Shown here: positions 1 through 8,411 of the stretch, one piece after another
Position numbering within the stretch: the first letter of the stretch is position 1
How the letters are laid out: each line of letters opens with the position of its first letter
Source of the DNA: Leifsonia shinshuensis
GTDB lineage: Bacteria; Actinomycetota; Actinomycetes; Actinomycetales; Microbacteriaceae
Direction of reading: 5' to 3'
NCBI RefSeq assembly: GCF_031456835.1
Contig: NZ_JAVDVK010000001.1
Coordinates: 2,542,001 to 2,606,000 of the forward strand
DNA length: 64,000 nt
The notes under the pieces: model-generated
The model's database searches: none
Seen by the model: the letters and a program-made list of their open reading frames with translations, nothing else
What the model was told of the DNA's origin: nothing
Made by a program: the position numbers and the translations under genes

Positions 1-722
1 AAGCGGCGGATCGGGCCGACGCCGTCGAGGTTCGCCGCCTCGTACAGCTCCTGCGGGATGCGCTGCAGCGCCACCGAGAACAGCAGGACGCTGTAGCCGA
101 ACCCCTGCCACTGGCTCATCGCGATGATCGCGAAGATCGCCGTACTCTCGTGGCCGAGCCACGCCTGCGAGAACTGACCGAGCCCGACGTTGTCGAGGAA
201 GACGTTCAGCATCCCCGTCTGCGGCTGATAGATGAAGTAGAAGAGGAGGCCCGCGACGGTCAGCGAGATCGCCGACGGGATGAAATAGATGGCCCGGAAG
301 GCCTTGCGCCAGCGGTCGCTGCGCACGCTCTCCACGATCGCGGCCAGCACGAGTGCGCCGAAGACCTGGAAGACGATCGACAGGGCGGCGTACCAGGTGT
401 TGTTGCCGAGGGCGCGCCAGAAGACCGGGTCCTGCGCCAGCTGGGCGTAGTTGTCGCCGCCGACGAAGGTCTGCTCACCGCTGTAGATGTTCCACTTGAG
501 GAAGCTGAAGACGATGTTCTGGATCAGCGGCCAGTAGACGAAGACGGCCAGCACCGCCAGCGCGGGGATGAGCCAGACAAGTCCGCGCCAGCGGGCGCCT
601 CCGCGGTTGGCGGCCCGAGGCGACGTGCCGCCGGGTGCCGGGGCCGTGCGGCCGCGACCCGGGCCCGCGAGGGGCTGGGTGCGCGGCCGCACGGGGGCCT
701 GGGGCGCCTGCGTGGTGGTCAT
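1..722 (-). CDS. Sugar ABC transporter permease (partial, C-terminus outside window)
   Basis: The first 240 residues of a binding-protein-dependent sugar permease of the MalF/UgpA type, which forms half of the membrane channel for an imported sugar. A Pro/Arg-rich cytoplasmic tail of about 45 residues precedes the first membrane segment (WLIPALAVLAVFVYWPLI). Further hydrophobic segments follow, and the EAA loop (EAANLDGVGPIRR), which contacts the ATPase, lies at the window edge. The ATG overlaps the stop of the binding protein gene by 4 bp, so the two are one transcription unit. The context suggests uptake of a fructosamine-type substrate. No ATPase gene is visible. Confidence 0.9.
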   Translation of the reverse strand, partial: MTTTQAPQAPVRPRTQPLAGPGRGRTAPAPGGTSPRAANRGGARWRGLVWLIPALAVLAVFVYWPLIQNIVFSFLKWNIYSGEQTFVGGDNYAQLAQDPVFWRALGNNTWYAALSIVFQVFGALVLAAIVESVRSDRWRKAFRAIYFIPSAISLTVAGLLFYFIYQPQTGMLNVFLDNVGLGQFSQAWLGHESTAIFAIIAMSQWQGFGYSVLLFSVALQRIPQELYEAANLDGVGPIRR

Positions 723-2044
723 TTCGCCTTCTCGGACGCCTGTCGCACGGCCTTCAGAGCGGCCTCGGGGGTGAGGCTGCCGGAGACGAGACCCTCCGAG
801 ACGGAGACCCAGGCGTCGCCGACGGCCGGGACGTTGGCCATGTCGAGCCAGACGACGGTCGACTTCGCGTCGTTCACCAGCTTGGTGCCCTCGGCGACCG
901 CGGGGGTGGCGATCTGGTCGGTGACCACATCCTTCACCGCGCTCGGCTGGCCGTACGGCGGTGAGGAGAGCGTTGTGGCGTTCTTCTCGTTCATGACGAA
1001 CTTCATGAAGTCGAGCGCCAGGGCGGCGTTCTTGCTCTTCTTGTTGATCATGTAGCCCTCGGGCGCGGCCTCCAGGGTCGAGGTGTCGCCCTTGGCGCCG
1101 GACGCGGCGGGGAGCTGGAAGATGCCGAAGCCGTCCTTGGCGAGCTGGCTGTCCTTCGTGTTCACCGAGTCGAACTCGATGAGCTCCTGGTAGTACATGG
1201 CCGCCTTGCCGGTCGCCTGCTGCTGCTGCGCGGTGGTGTACGTGACTCCGTTGGAGTTGGACGCATCCCCCGTGCACTGGGTGACGAGCTGCTGGAACTG
1301 CTTCATGCCCTGCAGGTAGCCGGCGTCGGTGTACTTCGCGGTCGTCGGCAGCAGGTCGGCCTCGAGGGTCTTCTGCGGGACGTCGTAGGCGAACAGCTGG
1401 CCGAGGTAGTGCAGGCCGGGCCAGCCGTCCTTGTTGCCGAAGGCGATGGGCACGTAGCCGGCGGACTTGATGGTCGAGCAGTCCGAGATGAGCTCGTCGA
1501 GCGTCTTCGGCACGTCGAGCCCGAGGTCGGAGAAGATCTTCTTGTTGTAGCCCATGAACTTGCCGTCGACGTACTGCGGGATGCCGTAGTACTTGCCGTC
1601 GTACTTGAAGGCGTTCAGGGATCCCTCGCCGAAGGTGTCGCCCCACGTCGTGCCCGGCGCGATGACCGAGCTGAGGTCGACGGCGAGACCGTTGGCGGCG
1701 AAGTTCTCGCCCCAGTTGCCGGCGTAGCTGAAGTAGATGTCGGGCAGCGACTGCGAGCCGATCAGGACCTTCTCCTTGTCCTTGATCGCGTTGTCGTCGG
1801 TCTCCTGCGCGAGGGTGATCTTCACATCCGGGTGGAGCTTCTTGTAGTCCTTCACCAGGTTCTCGAAATACGAGCCGAGCGGGTCGCCCGCCGCCGCGGT
1901 GAGGATGCTGATGCTGCCGGAGAAGTCCGGCTTCGCGGTGATGTCGGCGGACGCTCCGCCGCCGGACGAGCACGCGGTGAGCGCGAGCGCCATGACGCCC
2001 GCCGCTGCTGCCGTGATGGCCCTTGTGGTGTTCTTCACGCTCAT
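719..2044 (-). CDS. ABC transporter extracellular solute-binding lipoprotein
   Basis: 441 residues, the usual size for family 1 extracellular solute-binding proteins. The signal peptide ends in a lipobox (ALTAC, Cys25), so the mature protein is expected to be lipid-anchored outside the membrane and to deliver its ligand to the permease encoded next. The start ATG lies about 90 bp below a sigma70-type promoter overlapped by a 16-bp operator. It is first in its unit and shares the operator with the downstream-located deglycase/kinase/LacI unit. The ligand cannot be read from the sequence; fructosyl-amino acids are inferred from the neighbours. Confidence 0.9.
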   Translation of the reverse strand: MSVKNTTRAITAAAAGVMALALTACSSGGGASADITAKPDFSGSISILTAAAGDPLGSYFENLVKDYKKLHPDVKITLAQETDDNAIKDKEKVLIGSQSLPDIYFSYAGNWGENFAANGLAVDLSSVIAPGTTWGDTFGEGSLNAFKYDGKYYGIPQYVDGKFMGYNKKIFSDLGLDVPKTLDELISDCSTIKSAGYVPIAFGNKDGWPGLHYLGQLFAYDVPQKTLEADLLPTTAKYTDAGYLQGMKQFQQLVTQCTGDASNSNGVTYTTAQQQQATGKAAMYYQELIEFDSVNTKDSQLAKDGFGIFQLPAASGAKGDTSTLEAAPEGYMINKKSKNAALALDFMKFVMNEKNATTLSSPPYGQPSAVKDVVTDQIATPAVAEGTKLVNDAKSTVVWLDMANVPAVGDAWVSVSEGLVSGSLTPEAALKAVRQASEKAK

Positions 2045-2131
2045 CTCCCGTCGTGCGGGTCGTGCGGTCGGGATCTCCGCTGACCCGTCTTTGGATCGGT
2101 CCTCGCCGCTCCCTGCGGCCGGTTGCGATGA

Positions 2132-2160
2132 CTATACGTGATTTTGGTACCGGTATCAAC
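2132..2160 (-). promoter_or_regulatory. Promoter of the solute-binding protein gene
   Basis: On the minus strand a -35 hexamer TTGATA (2155-2160) is followed after exactly 17 bp by a -10 hexamer TATAGT (2132-2137). The palindromic operator covers the -35 box and much of the spacer, a position suited to repression by blocking polymerase binding. Confidence 0.7.
2145..2160. promoter_or_regulatory. Operator, palindrome TTGGTACCGGTATCAA (copy 1)
   Basis: An almost perfect 16-bp dyad with a central CG, as is usual for LacI-family sites. The identical 16-mer occurs again at 5614-5629 in front of the deglycase gene. The likely binder is the LacI-family protein encoded at 2521-3621. Confidence 0.75.
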
Positions 2161-2220
2161 ACTGCCCAATCGCGGACGTGCGGGCGTGGTCGCGTCGCGA
2201 AGGCGCGGCGGTGTCGCGAC

Positions 2221-2485
2221 ATTCGTGACGAATGCGCATCCTGCGCCGCCGGGCGGGAGCATTCGTGACGAATGCGCATCCTGCGCCGCCGTGAGGGAGC
2301 ATTCGTGACGAATGTCTCCTCGCAGCGGTGCGGGCCGCCGGCGACATTCGTGACGAAACGGGGCCACGATGCGCGTGGAGCCGCCATTCGTGACGAATGC
2401 GCGCCCTGCGTTGCGGGGCGTGGCGACGATTTGTGCCAAATCGTCGTTATGGGGCGGCGAAAACCACGATTTGGCACAAATCGTG
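2221..2485. repeat. Phased palindrome array 1 (seven palindromes, ~40-bp period)
   Basis: Five copies of ATTCGTGACGAAT (starts 2221, 2261, 2301, 2346, 2386; the fourth ends in AAA) are followed by GATTTGTGCCAAATC (core 2428-2442) and GATTTGGCACAAATC (core 2468-2482). Measured to the outer ends of the dyads, the start-to-start distances are 40, 40, 45, 40, 39 and 40 bp. All fit ATTYG-N3-CRAAT, with C/G exchanged for T/A on both sides so that symmetry is kept. This array fills most of the non-coding stretch 2161-2520 between the LacI stop codon and the next promoter. No gene was found there. Function unknown. Confidence 0.85.
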
Positions 2486-2520
2486 CGAAGGGCGGAGGGC
2501 GCGAGGGACGGAGGCGCGGG

Positions 2521-3621
2521 CTACGGGCGCGTGCGGGGCGGGGCGACGGAGTCGCGCTCGATGAAGTCCGCCTCGAGGACGTGCGTGGCGGCGGGCGCGT
2601 CGCTGCCCGCGACGCGGGCGAGCAGGCACTCCGCGGTCAGCTCGCCGAGCTGGTGCATGGGCTGCGCGACCACGGACATCGGCGGCGTCATGACGCTCGC
2701 CCACGAGCTGTCGTCGAAGCCGATCAGCGAGACGTCCTCCGGGCAGCGGAGGCCGCGCTGGCGCAGCGCGCGCAGGGAGCCGGTCAGCGCATCCGTCTCG
2801 GTGGCGAAGATGGCGGTCGGCGGGTCGGAGAGCGACAGCATCCCGAGCACCGCGCGCGTCGCCTGCGACTCGTTCTTCAGCACGTGGGTCACCAGCGACG
2901 TGTCGAAGGGGATTCCGGCCAGCTCCAGCGCGTCCAGGTAGCCGAGCAGGCGCTCGCCGTCCGACCACAGCGCGTGGTCGATGATGCGGCGGAGGTCGTC
3001 GGCGTCCGCGGCAGGCTCGTTCGTCACCGGGCCCCAGACGAACGCGATCCGGCGGTGCCCCTTCTCGATCAGGGACATGACGGCCTGACGGGACGCCTCC
3101 CGGTTGTTGATGACGACGGCGTCGGCCTCCACCGTGTCCACGAGGCGGTCGAGCAGCACCAGCGGGATCTCCCGCTTGGCGACGATGTCGAGGTGCGGGA
3201 GGTCGGCGCTGCGGCCGGCCGCGGGGGCGAGGGCGATGCCGTCGACCTGCTTGTCGACGAGCACCTCGATCGCCGCCTCCTCCAGACGCAGGTCCTCGTC
3301 GGTGCTCAGCACGATGACGTCGTAGTCGGCCTTGCGGGCCGCGTCGCTGATCCCGCGCAGAACGCCCGCGAAGAACGGGTTGCCGACGTCGGCGAGCACG
3401 ACGCCGAGCGTGCGGGTCTCGCCGGTCGTCATGCTGCGCGCGATCGAGTTCGGCCGGTAGCCGAGCTCCTTCGCGACGGCGAGGATGCGGTCCCGCGTCT
3501 TCGGGCTCACCGAGCCGTAGCCGCCGAGGGTGCGGGCGACGGTCGCACGGCCGACGCCGGCGGCCGCCGCCACCTCCGAGATCGTCGGCGAGGGAGTGCG
3601 GTGATCGCGTTCCGTGGACAT
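2521..3621 (-). CDS. LacI-family transcriptional regulator of the fructosamine locus
   Basis: A 366-residue repressor. The N-terminal helix-turn-helix (ISEVAAAAGVGRATVARTL) and hinge region with YRPNSIARSM are followed by a periplasmic-binding-protein-like effector domain (TLGVVLADVGNPFF to SLIGFDDSSW). The chosen ATG follows the purine-rich stretch AGGAAGGGG; an upstream in-frame extension lacks family similarity. It lies 34 bp after the FrlD-like kinase and is probably cotranscribed with it. The two identical 16-bp operators at 2145 and 5614 are its probable targets, which would make it autoregulatory. The effector is likely a substrate or phosphorylated intermediate of the pathway (inference). 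Confidence 0.9.
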   Translation of the reverse strand: MSTERDHRTPSPTISEVAAAAGVGRATVARTLGGYGSVSPKTRDRILAVAKELGYRPNSIARSMTTGETRTLGVVLADVGNPFFAGVLRGISDAARKADYDVIVLSTDEDLRLEEAAIEVLVDKQVDGIALAPAAGRSADLPHLDIVAKREIPLVLLDRLVDTVEADAVVINNREASRQAVMSLIEKGHRRIAFVWGPVTNEPAADADDLRRIIDHALWSDGERLLGYLDALELAGIPFDTSLVTHVLKNESQATRAVLGMLSLSDPPTAIFATETDALTGSLRALRQRGLRCPEDVSLIGFDDSSWASVMTPPMSVVAQPMHQLGELTAECLLARVAGSDAPAATHVLEADFIERDSVAPPRTRP

Positions 3622-3655
3622 CGCCACCCCTTCCTGATCCGGGGCGGCCTGCGCC

Positions 3656-4576
3656 CTATCCCGCGTCGCCCGCGGCCACCGGCGGCAGCGAACCGACCCG
3701 CACCGACTCGTCGACGGCGCGGCCGTGACCGAACGCTCCCTCGACCGTGCACTGCCGTGCGGCGAACTGCGCCGCCCGCCGCATCGACCTGTGCAGCGCG
3801 GCGCCGCCGGCCCGCGCGTTCCTGCGCCAGCCGGATCGCAGCAATTCAACCACGAACGCGCTCACGTAGGCGTCGCCGCATCCCATCGTGTCGACGAAGG
3901 GCCCCGGCACCGGCGCCGCGTCGGAGTAGTAGTACGCGTCGCCGTCGAACAGGACCGCGCCGCCCTCCCCCAGCGTCCCGAGCACGAGCGACGGCCCGTG
4001 CGCGGCGATCCGGCGGAGCTCCGCCCAGGTGTCCGTCCGCGAGAGCGTGCCGAGGGACACCAGCGCCAGGTCGACCCACGGGCCGACCGCCTGCAGGTAC
4101 TCGGTCGTGCGGTACTCCGGCTCGGACGAGAAGTCGTACGAGCGCAGCGTCCGGGTGGCGGCGAGCTTCGGCAGCTCCGGGATGACGCCCGAGTAGGCGC
4201 TCGAGTGGATGAGCGAGAAGCCGGACGCGTAGCGCACGTCCTCGTCGCTCAGCCGGACGGGGTCGCTCAGCGTGACGCCGCCCTGGTTCCAGCCGAGGAA
4301 CCGCCGTTCGCCGTCGACCGTCTCGATCTCGGTCACCCCGTTGGGGCCCGGGCGCACCGAGGACCGCGAGGTGTCGACCCCGCAGTCCTCGATGGCCTGT
4401 CGCACGAAGCGCCCCTGCTCATCGTCGCCGAAGACCCCGAGGTACGCGGCCTCGGCGCCGAGCTGCCGGGCGAAGACCGCGACGTTCACGGCGTTCCCTC
4501 CCGGGTACTCCACGCCGCGGTCGACGAACCGGTCGACGATGTTGTCCCCGAGACCGAGGACGCGCACCGTGCTCAT
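3656..4576 (-). CDS. frlD: PfkB-family carbohydrate kinase, FrlD-like
   Basis: 306 residues of the ribokinase/PfkB family. The N-terminus GDNIVDRF and the sugar-binding signature GGNAVNVAVFARQLG resemble E. coli fructoselysine 6-kinase, and the C-terminal anion-hole and catalytic motif reads DTMGCGDAYVSAF (the usual GAGD is GCGD here). It would phosphorylate an imported fructosyl-amine at C6. Its product would be the substrate of the deglycase encoded 10 bp upstream, which supports the FrlD assignment over other PfkB sugars. It is somewhat longer than E. coli FrlD. Confidence 0.72.
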   Translation of the reverse strand: MSTVRVLGLGDNIVDRFVDRGVEYPGGNAVNVAVFARQLGAEAAYLGVFGDDEQGRFVRQAIEDCGVDTSRSSVRPGPNGVTEIETVDGERRFLGWNQGGVTLSDPVRLSDEDVRYASGFSLIHSSAYSGVIPELPKLAATRTLRSYDFSSEPEYRTTEYLQAVGPWVDLALVSLGTLSRTDTWAELRRIAAHGPSLVLGTLGEGGAVLFDGDAYYYSDAAPVPGPFVDTMGCGDAYVSAFVVELLRSGWRRNARAGGAALHRSMRRAAQFAARQCTVEGAFGHGRAVDESVRVGSLPPVAAGDAG

Positions 4577-4586
4577 CGGCGCCCGC

Positions 4587-5588
4587 TCAGTACGCCACGA
4601 CGCGGTAGTAGCGGCGCAGGTCGAGGGAGTGGTCGCGCACCTGGGCGAGGTGCTTGCTGAAGCGGTCGACGACCGCATCGACGACCATCGGCGCCAGCAG
4701 CCCGCGGAACTCGTCGCTCACACCGGGGAGGGCGTAGTCCTTGGTGTCGATGACGGTGACGTCGTCGCTGTACTCCTTCGAGAAGGAGATGACGCGGTCG
4801 GTGAGCGGACGGGTCTCGTCCTCGCCGGCGAACACGATGATGCTCGTGTCCTTCTCGATGAGCTCGAGCGAGCCGTGGAAGAACTCCGCGGCGTGGACGC
4901 GCGTGGTGGTCAGCCACTGCATCTCCTCGAGGATGCACATCGAGTACAGGTAGGTGAAGCCCCACAGCTGACCGGATCCGGTCAGGAAGTGGTAGTCGGT
5001 CTCGGCGTGCTTCTTCGCGAAGGCCTCGCCGACCGAGTCGGCCTGCTCGGTCACGGCGACGAGCGCCTCGGGGATCGCCTCGAGGTCCTTCACCAGGCGG
5101 TCGTAGCCGTCGAACTCGCCGCGCAGCGACAGGAACTTGGCGGCGAAGGTGAGGAACTGCACGTCGAACGGCCACGCCTTCGGCGCGGAGAGGAGCACCT
5201 CGTCGACGGCGGTGGCGATCGGGCTGTCGGCCTGGCCGGTGAAGCCGACGGTGAGCGCACCCTTCTCGCGGGCGAACTCGACGCAGTCGATGATGTCCTC
5301 GGTGGTGCCGGAGACGGACGCGAAGATCGCGACGGAGTCCGGGCCGAACTGCGGGTCCGGGGCGAGGATGAACTCCTTACCGATGACGGCGCGCACGGGG
5401 AACGCCGAGTGCGTCTGGAACAGGCGCTCGTAGGGAAGCGCGGCGGCGTAGGTGCCGCCGGCGCCGATGAAGTAGATGTTCTTCCAGCGGCCGGCGCTGA
5501 CGCGCTCCGCGAGCTCCTCGATCTGGCGCCGGAGCGCGACGGTGCTCCGAACCTGCTCCAGGAATTCCTCTTCATTGAAGCCCAGCAT
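4587..5588 (-). CDS. frlB: SIS-domain fructosamine-6-phosphate deglycase, FrlB-like
   Basis: 333 residues with two sugar-isomerase (SIS) domains. The first contains YFIGAGGTYAAALPYERL and the serine-rich SVSGTTEDIID phosphate loop. The second contains FHGSLELI and FAGEDETRPL, and the protein ends in RRYYRVVAY, as in fructoselysine-6-phosphate deglycases. It would split a 6-phospho-fructosamine into glucose 6-phosphate and the free amino acid. It is the first gene of a unit with the kinase and the LacI regulator. The ATG at 5588 has GGAGGGAG in front. GlmS-type isomerases are unlikely because no glutaminase domain is present. Confidence 0.75.
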   Translation of the reverse strand: MLGFNEEEFLEQVRSTVALRRQIEELAERVSAGRWKNIYFIGAGGTYAAALPYERLFQTHSAFPVRAVIGKEFILAPDPQFGPDSVAIFASVSGTTEDIIDCVEFAREKGALTVGFTGQADSPIATAVDEVLLSAPKAWPFDVQFLTFAAKFLSLRGEFDGYDRLVKDLEAIPEALVAVTEQADSVGEAFAKKHAETDYHFLTGSGQLWGFTYLYSMCILEEMQWLTTTRVHAAEFFHGSLELIEKDTSIIVFAGEDETRPLTDRVISFSKEYSDDVTVIDTKDYALPGVSDEFRGLLAPMVVDAVVDRFSKHLAQVRDHSLDLRRYYRVVAY

Positions 5589-5613
5589 GTGTCTCCCTCC
5601 ACCGATCCACTTT

Positions 5614-5629
5614 TTGGTACCGGTATCAA
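5614..5629. promoter_or_regulatory. Operator, palindrome TTGGTACCGGTATCAA (copy 2)
   Basis: Identical over 16 bp to the site at 2145-2160. It lies 26 bp upstream of the deglycase start, so bound repressor would block transcription of the deglycase-kinase-regulator unit. A TTGATA hexamer is embedded, but no convincing -10 follows it. Confidence 0.75.
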
Positions 5630-5700
5630 TTCGTCTCAATGCTGGCACAGGGTCGCGCTGCGCGCAACCGCGCGTCGGCCGTCCCGCCACCGCGCGGCAT

Positions 5701-5757
5701 CGAGTCGTGAGTAGTTGCTCCAATCGGCGGCGAGTGGCGACAAGATGTCACCACTCG
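5701..5757 (+). repeat. Solo 57-bp A element
   Basis: It aligns without gaps over 57 bp with four A elements in the array at 57.9-59.0 kb and with the solo copy at 20942. It starts CGAGTCGTGAGTAG and ends in the stem CGAGTGG, a 13-base loop and CCACTCG. No B element accompanies it. Confidence 0.8.
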
Positions 5758-5934
5758 GCGAGGGATGGGCGGTGGAAGGGCGTGGGCGGACGGAATGCGC
5801 GAAGGGAGCGCGAGCGGACGGGAACGGCGGAGGGCGTAAGCGGCGCGCGGGGAGCGGAGGCGCGGGGCGTACTCCGGGATGCGGGCGCGCGCACCCCCCT
5901 GAACGAGCGCGCGTGCGCGTGGTTGCGTGGCGGC

Positions 5935-6831
5935 ATGCCTGAGAACCAGTTCACCTTCGACAACCCCGTCGACCGGTACCCGGTCATCCACCCCGACGAG
6001 AAGCAGGTGCCCGAGCCGGGCCTCGAGAGCGACCTGCAGCCGTCCGCCGACCTCGGCGAGGACAGCTACGTCGGCAACGGACGCCTCACCGGCCGCAAAG
6101 CCGTCGTGACCGGCGGCGACTCCGGGATCGGCGCGGCCACCGCCATCGCCTTCGCCCGCGAGGGCGCCGATGTCGCGATCGTCTACCTGCCCGAGGAGGA
6201 GGAGGATGCGCAGCGCATCGCGGGCCTCATCCGCGACGCCGGACGCACGGCCGTCACCATCCCCGGCGACCTGAAGGAGCGCGCGTTCAGCGACGAGGTC
6301 GTGAAGCGCGCCATCGACGAGCTCGGCGGAATCGACATCCTCGTCAACAACGCCGGCAAGCAGATCTCCATGGAGAGCCTCACCGACATCAACGACGACC
6401 AGTTCGACCACACGATGAAGACGAACGTCTACGCGATGTTCTGGCTGACGCGCGCGGCGCTGCCGCACCTGCCGGCCGGCGCGACGATCATCAACACCAC
6501 GTCCATCCAGGCGTACCAGCCGAGCGAGCAGCTCGTGGACTACGCGACGACCAAGGCGGCGATCAACGCCTTCACGAAGGCGCTCGCTCAACAGCTGGCG
6601 CCGAAGGGGATCCGCGTCAACGCGGTCGCGCCGGGCCCGATCTGGACGCCGCTGCAGGTGAGCAAGGGCCAGCCCGCGGAGGCGATCCCCGAGTTCGGCC
6701 AGCAGACCCCGCTCGGCCGTCCCGGTCAGCCCGCCGAGCTCGCGCCCGCCTACGTGTTCCTCGCGTCTCCGGAGTCGAGCTACGTCATCGGGGAGACCCT
6801 CGCCGTCACCGGCGGGATGCCGACGCCGTAG
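5935..6831 (+). CDS. Short-chain dehydrogenase/reductase (stress-protein type)
   Basis: 298 residues. A 47-residue N-terminal extension rich in Pro and Asp, typical of the general-stress SDR group (YhdF/Gsp39-like), precedes the NAD(P)-binding TGGDSGIGAATAIAFA motif. NNAG and the catalytic Y-x3-K in YATTKAAINAF follow. The C-terminus (ETLAVTGGMPTP) is the usual SDR end. The physiological substrate cannot be inferred. The gene stands alone, divergent from the deglycase unit. Confidence 0.85.
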   Translation: MPENQFTFDNPVDRYPVIHPDEKQVPEPGLESDLQPSADLGEDSYVGNGRLTGRKAVVTGGDSGIGAATAIAFAREGADVAIVYLPEEEEDAQRIAGLIRDAGRTAVTIPGDLKERAFSDEVVKRAIDELGGIDILVNNAGKQISMESLTDINDDQFDHTMKTNVYAMFWLTRAALPHLPAGATIINTTSIQAYQPSEQLVDYATTKAAINAFTKALAQQLAPKGIRVNAVAPGPIWTPLQVSKGQPAEAIPEFGQQTPLGRPGQPAELAPAYVFLASPESSYVIGETLAVTGGMPTP

Positions 6832-6874
6832 CCTTTCCGGACCGGCGGAACCTCCGCCAGCCGGACCTTGAACT

Positions 6875-6930
6875 ACCGGCCCCGACCCGCCGTGGCGACC
6901 CGAACGCGCACGGAGGGGCGGGGCCGGTTT
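6875..6930 (+). terminator. Possible terminator after the SDR gene
   Basis: ACCGGCCCCG at 6875 can pair with CGGGGCCGGT ending at 6928, followed by TT. The loop is long (about 30 bases), so the assignment is tentative. It lies between two convergent genes and could serve both. Confidence 0.4.
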
Positions 6931-6996
6931 CGTGTTCCGCGCCGCATGCGCGGGGCAGCACCGCAGAGTCACGTTCCGCGGTCACGCGCCGCGCGG

Positions 6997-8178
6997 TCAG
7001 CCCGCCCAGGGCAAGCGCAGCAGCTGCGCGGAGTCCCCGCGCGTCAGCACGAGGTGCGTGGCGGCTGCGACCCCCCGCAGCATCCCGGACCGCTGGTACC
7101 GCACGGGTACCGGCACGCCGTCGACCAGGGTGCACGCGACCGCCCGGTCGCGGGAACCGTGACCGCCTTCGCCGGCGCAGCCCGCTGCGCCCGGCCCGAC
7201 GGGCTCGAGCGCCGGCAGCGCACGCCCTAGCCGCCCCTGGATCAGCGGCCAGCCCAGCACGGCGAGCGCCACGACGGCCGCGAGCGGGTTGCCGGGCAGG
7301 CCGAGCAGGTGGCGTCCGTCGGGCAGCAGCGCGAGCAGGACCGAGCCGCCCGGGCGCAGTGCGACACCGTCGATCAGGATGCGCGCCTCCAGCCGCCGGA
7401 GCGCCTCCCGCAACGGGTCGGCCGGGCCGTGAGCGGTGCCGCCGGAGGTGATGATGGTCTCCGCGCGGGTGTGGCGGATGGCCGCGGCCACGTCGTCCGG
7501 TCGATCGGATGCCCGCCGGGTGGTCGCGCAGCGGGCGCCGAAGGCCGTCAGCAGCGACGGCATCATCGGTGTGAGACTGTCCGGCACTGCTCCCGGGGCG
7601 GGCCGCGGACCCGTTCCCGCATCCGGCGCCGTCAGCTCGTCGCCGATGGCCACGAACGCAACCAGCGGAGGCGCGGAGACGTCGACCTGCCCGACCCCGG
7701 CGGCGGCGAGCAGCCCGAGCGCGGGCGGGGACAGCACGACCCCGGCCGCAAGCAGCACCTCGCCGGGAACCGCCTCCTCGCCCTCCCGACGGATGTCGAC
7801 ACCGGGCAGGGGCGGCTCCAGCACGTCGATCAGCCCGTCGGCCGCCGACGGGATCGCCTGCTCGGAGCGGACGATGCCGAGCGTGCAGGGCGGCACGGGC
7901 GCCCCGGTGGCCACCGGCCGCGCCTCGCCGGGCGCCAGGGGAGCTGCGGGCGGCGGGTTCCCGGCGAGCACCGGCTCGCCTGCCCGCCAAGGGCCGTCGC
8001 CCGCGACCGCCCAGCCGTCCATGGCCGAGTTGTCGAACCGGGGCAGTGGATGCGCACACCGCGCATCCGAGGCGAGCACGAGGCCCGCGGCGCGGCCGGT
8101 CGGCACCGTCATCACGCGGGTCGACGCGCTCCGCCCGAGTTCATGGGCGAGCTCCCGCGCATCCGACCAGGTCGTCAC
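6997..8178 (-). CDS. moeA: Molybdopterin molybdotransferase MoeA
   Basis: 393 residues, the normal length for MoeA, which inserts molybdate into adenylated molybdopterin. The N-terminal region contains RFDNSAMDGWAV, the central domain contains TSGGTAHGPADP (a divergent form of the usual SGG-S-G-D motif), and LLGLPGNPLAA precedes the C-terminal beta domain. GTG start; its GTGA overlaps the stop of the DUF6457 gene. It is the last gene of the molybdenum operon that starts with the oxidoreductase at 12434. Confidence 0.9.
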   Translation of the reverse strand: MTTWSDARELAHELGRSASTRVMTVPTGRAAGLVLASDARCAHPLPRFDNSAMDGWAVAGDGPWRAGEPVLAGNPPPAAPLAPGEARPVATGAPVPPCTLGIVRSEQAIPSAADGLIDVLEPPLPGVDIRREGEEAVPGEVLLAAGVVLSPPALGLLAAAGVGQVDVSAPPLVAFVAIGDELTAPDAGTGPRPAPGAVPDSLTPMMPSLLTAFGARCATTRRASDRPDDVAAAIRHTRAETIITSGGTAHGPADPLREALRRLEARILIDGVALRPGGSVLLALLPDGRHLLGLPGNPLAAVVALAVLGWPLIQGRLGRALPALEPVGPGAAGCAGEGGHGSRDRAVACTLVDGVPVPVRYQRSGMLRGVAAATHLVLTRGDSAQLLRLPWAG

Positions 8179-8411
8179 GCCGAGCGCCTCTCGATCGCGG
8201 CGACGAGCGCGGCGACCACCTCCGCCAGGGGAAGGCCGCGCCCGACCGCGATGCCCGCGATGAAGGTCGTGAGCGGTGCCGCCGGGCGTGCGATGCCGTG
8301 CGCCGCGTCCCGCGCCAGATCGAGCACGGCGGCGATGTCACCGGGTTCGAGGGTGGCGCCGACCGCTTCGGCGGCCTCCGCCGCCCAGTCGTCGAGCTCA
8401 GACGGTTCCAT
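8175..8411 (-). CDS. DUF6457 small protein of the molybdenum operon
   Basis: 78 residues, mostly helical (LDDWAAEAAEAVG, HGIARPAAPLTTFIAGIAVGRG), without catalytic motifs. Genes of this type sit between mobA and moeA in many actinobacteria, and here it overlaps both (14 bp and 4 bp). This suggests a helper role in cofactor assembly (inference only). Confidence 0.75.
   Translation of the reverse strand: MEPSELDDWAAEAAEAVGATLEPGDIAAVLDLARDAAHGIARPAAPLTTFIAGIAVGRGLPLAEVVAALVAAIERRSA

Larger units (their letters stand above)
5589..5934. other. Divergent intergenic region frlB / SDR
   Basis: 346 bp without a gene. It holds the second operator copy (5614-5629) in the frlB leader, a solo copy of the 57-bp A element (5701-5757), and about 170 bp of purine-rich sequence up to the SDR start in which I see no clear promoter hexamers. 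Confidence 0.6.

Noticed and set aside
2221..2485. CRISPR array
   Set aside because: The repeated parts are only 13-15-bp palindromes, two adjacent spacers are nearly identical to each other, and no cas gene is in the window.
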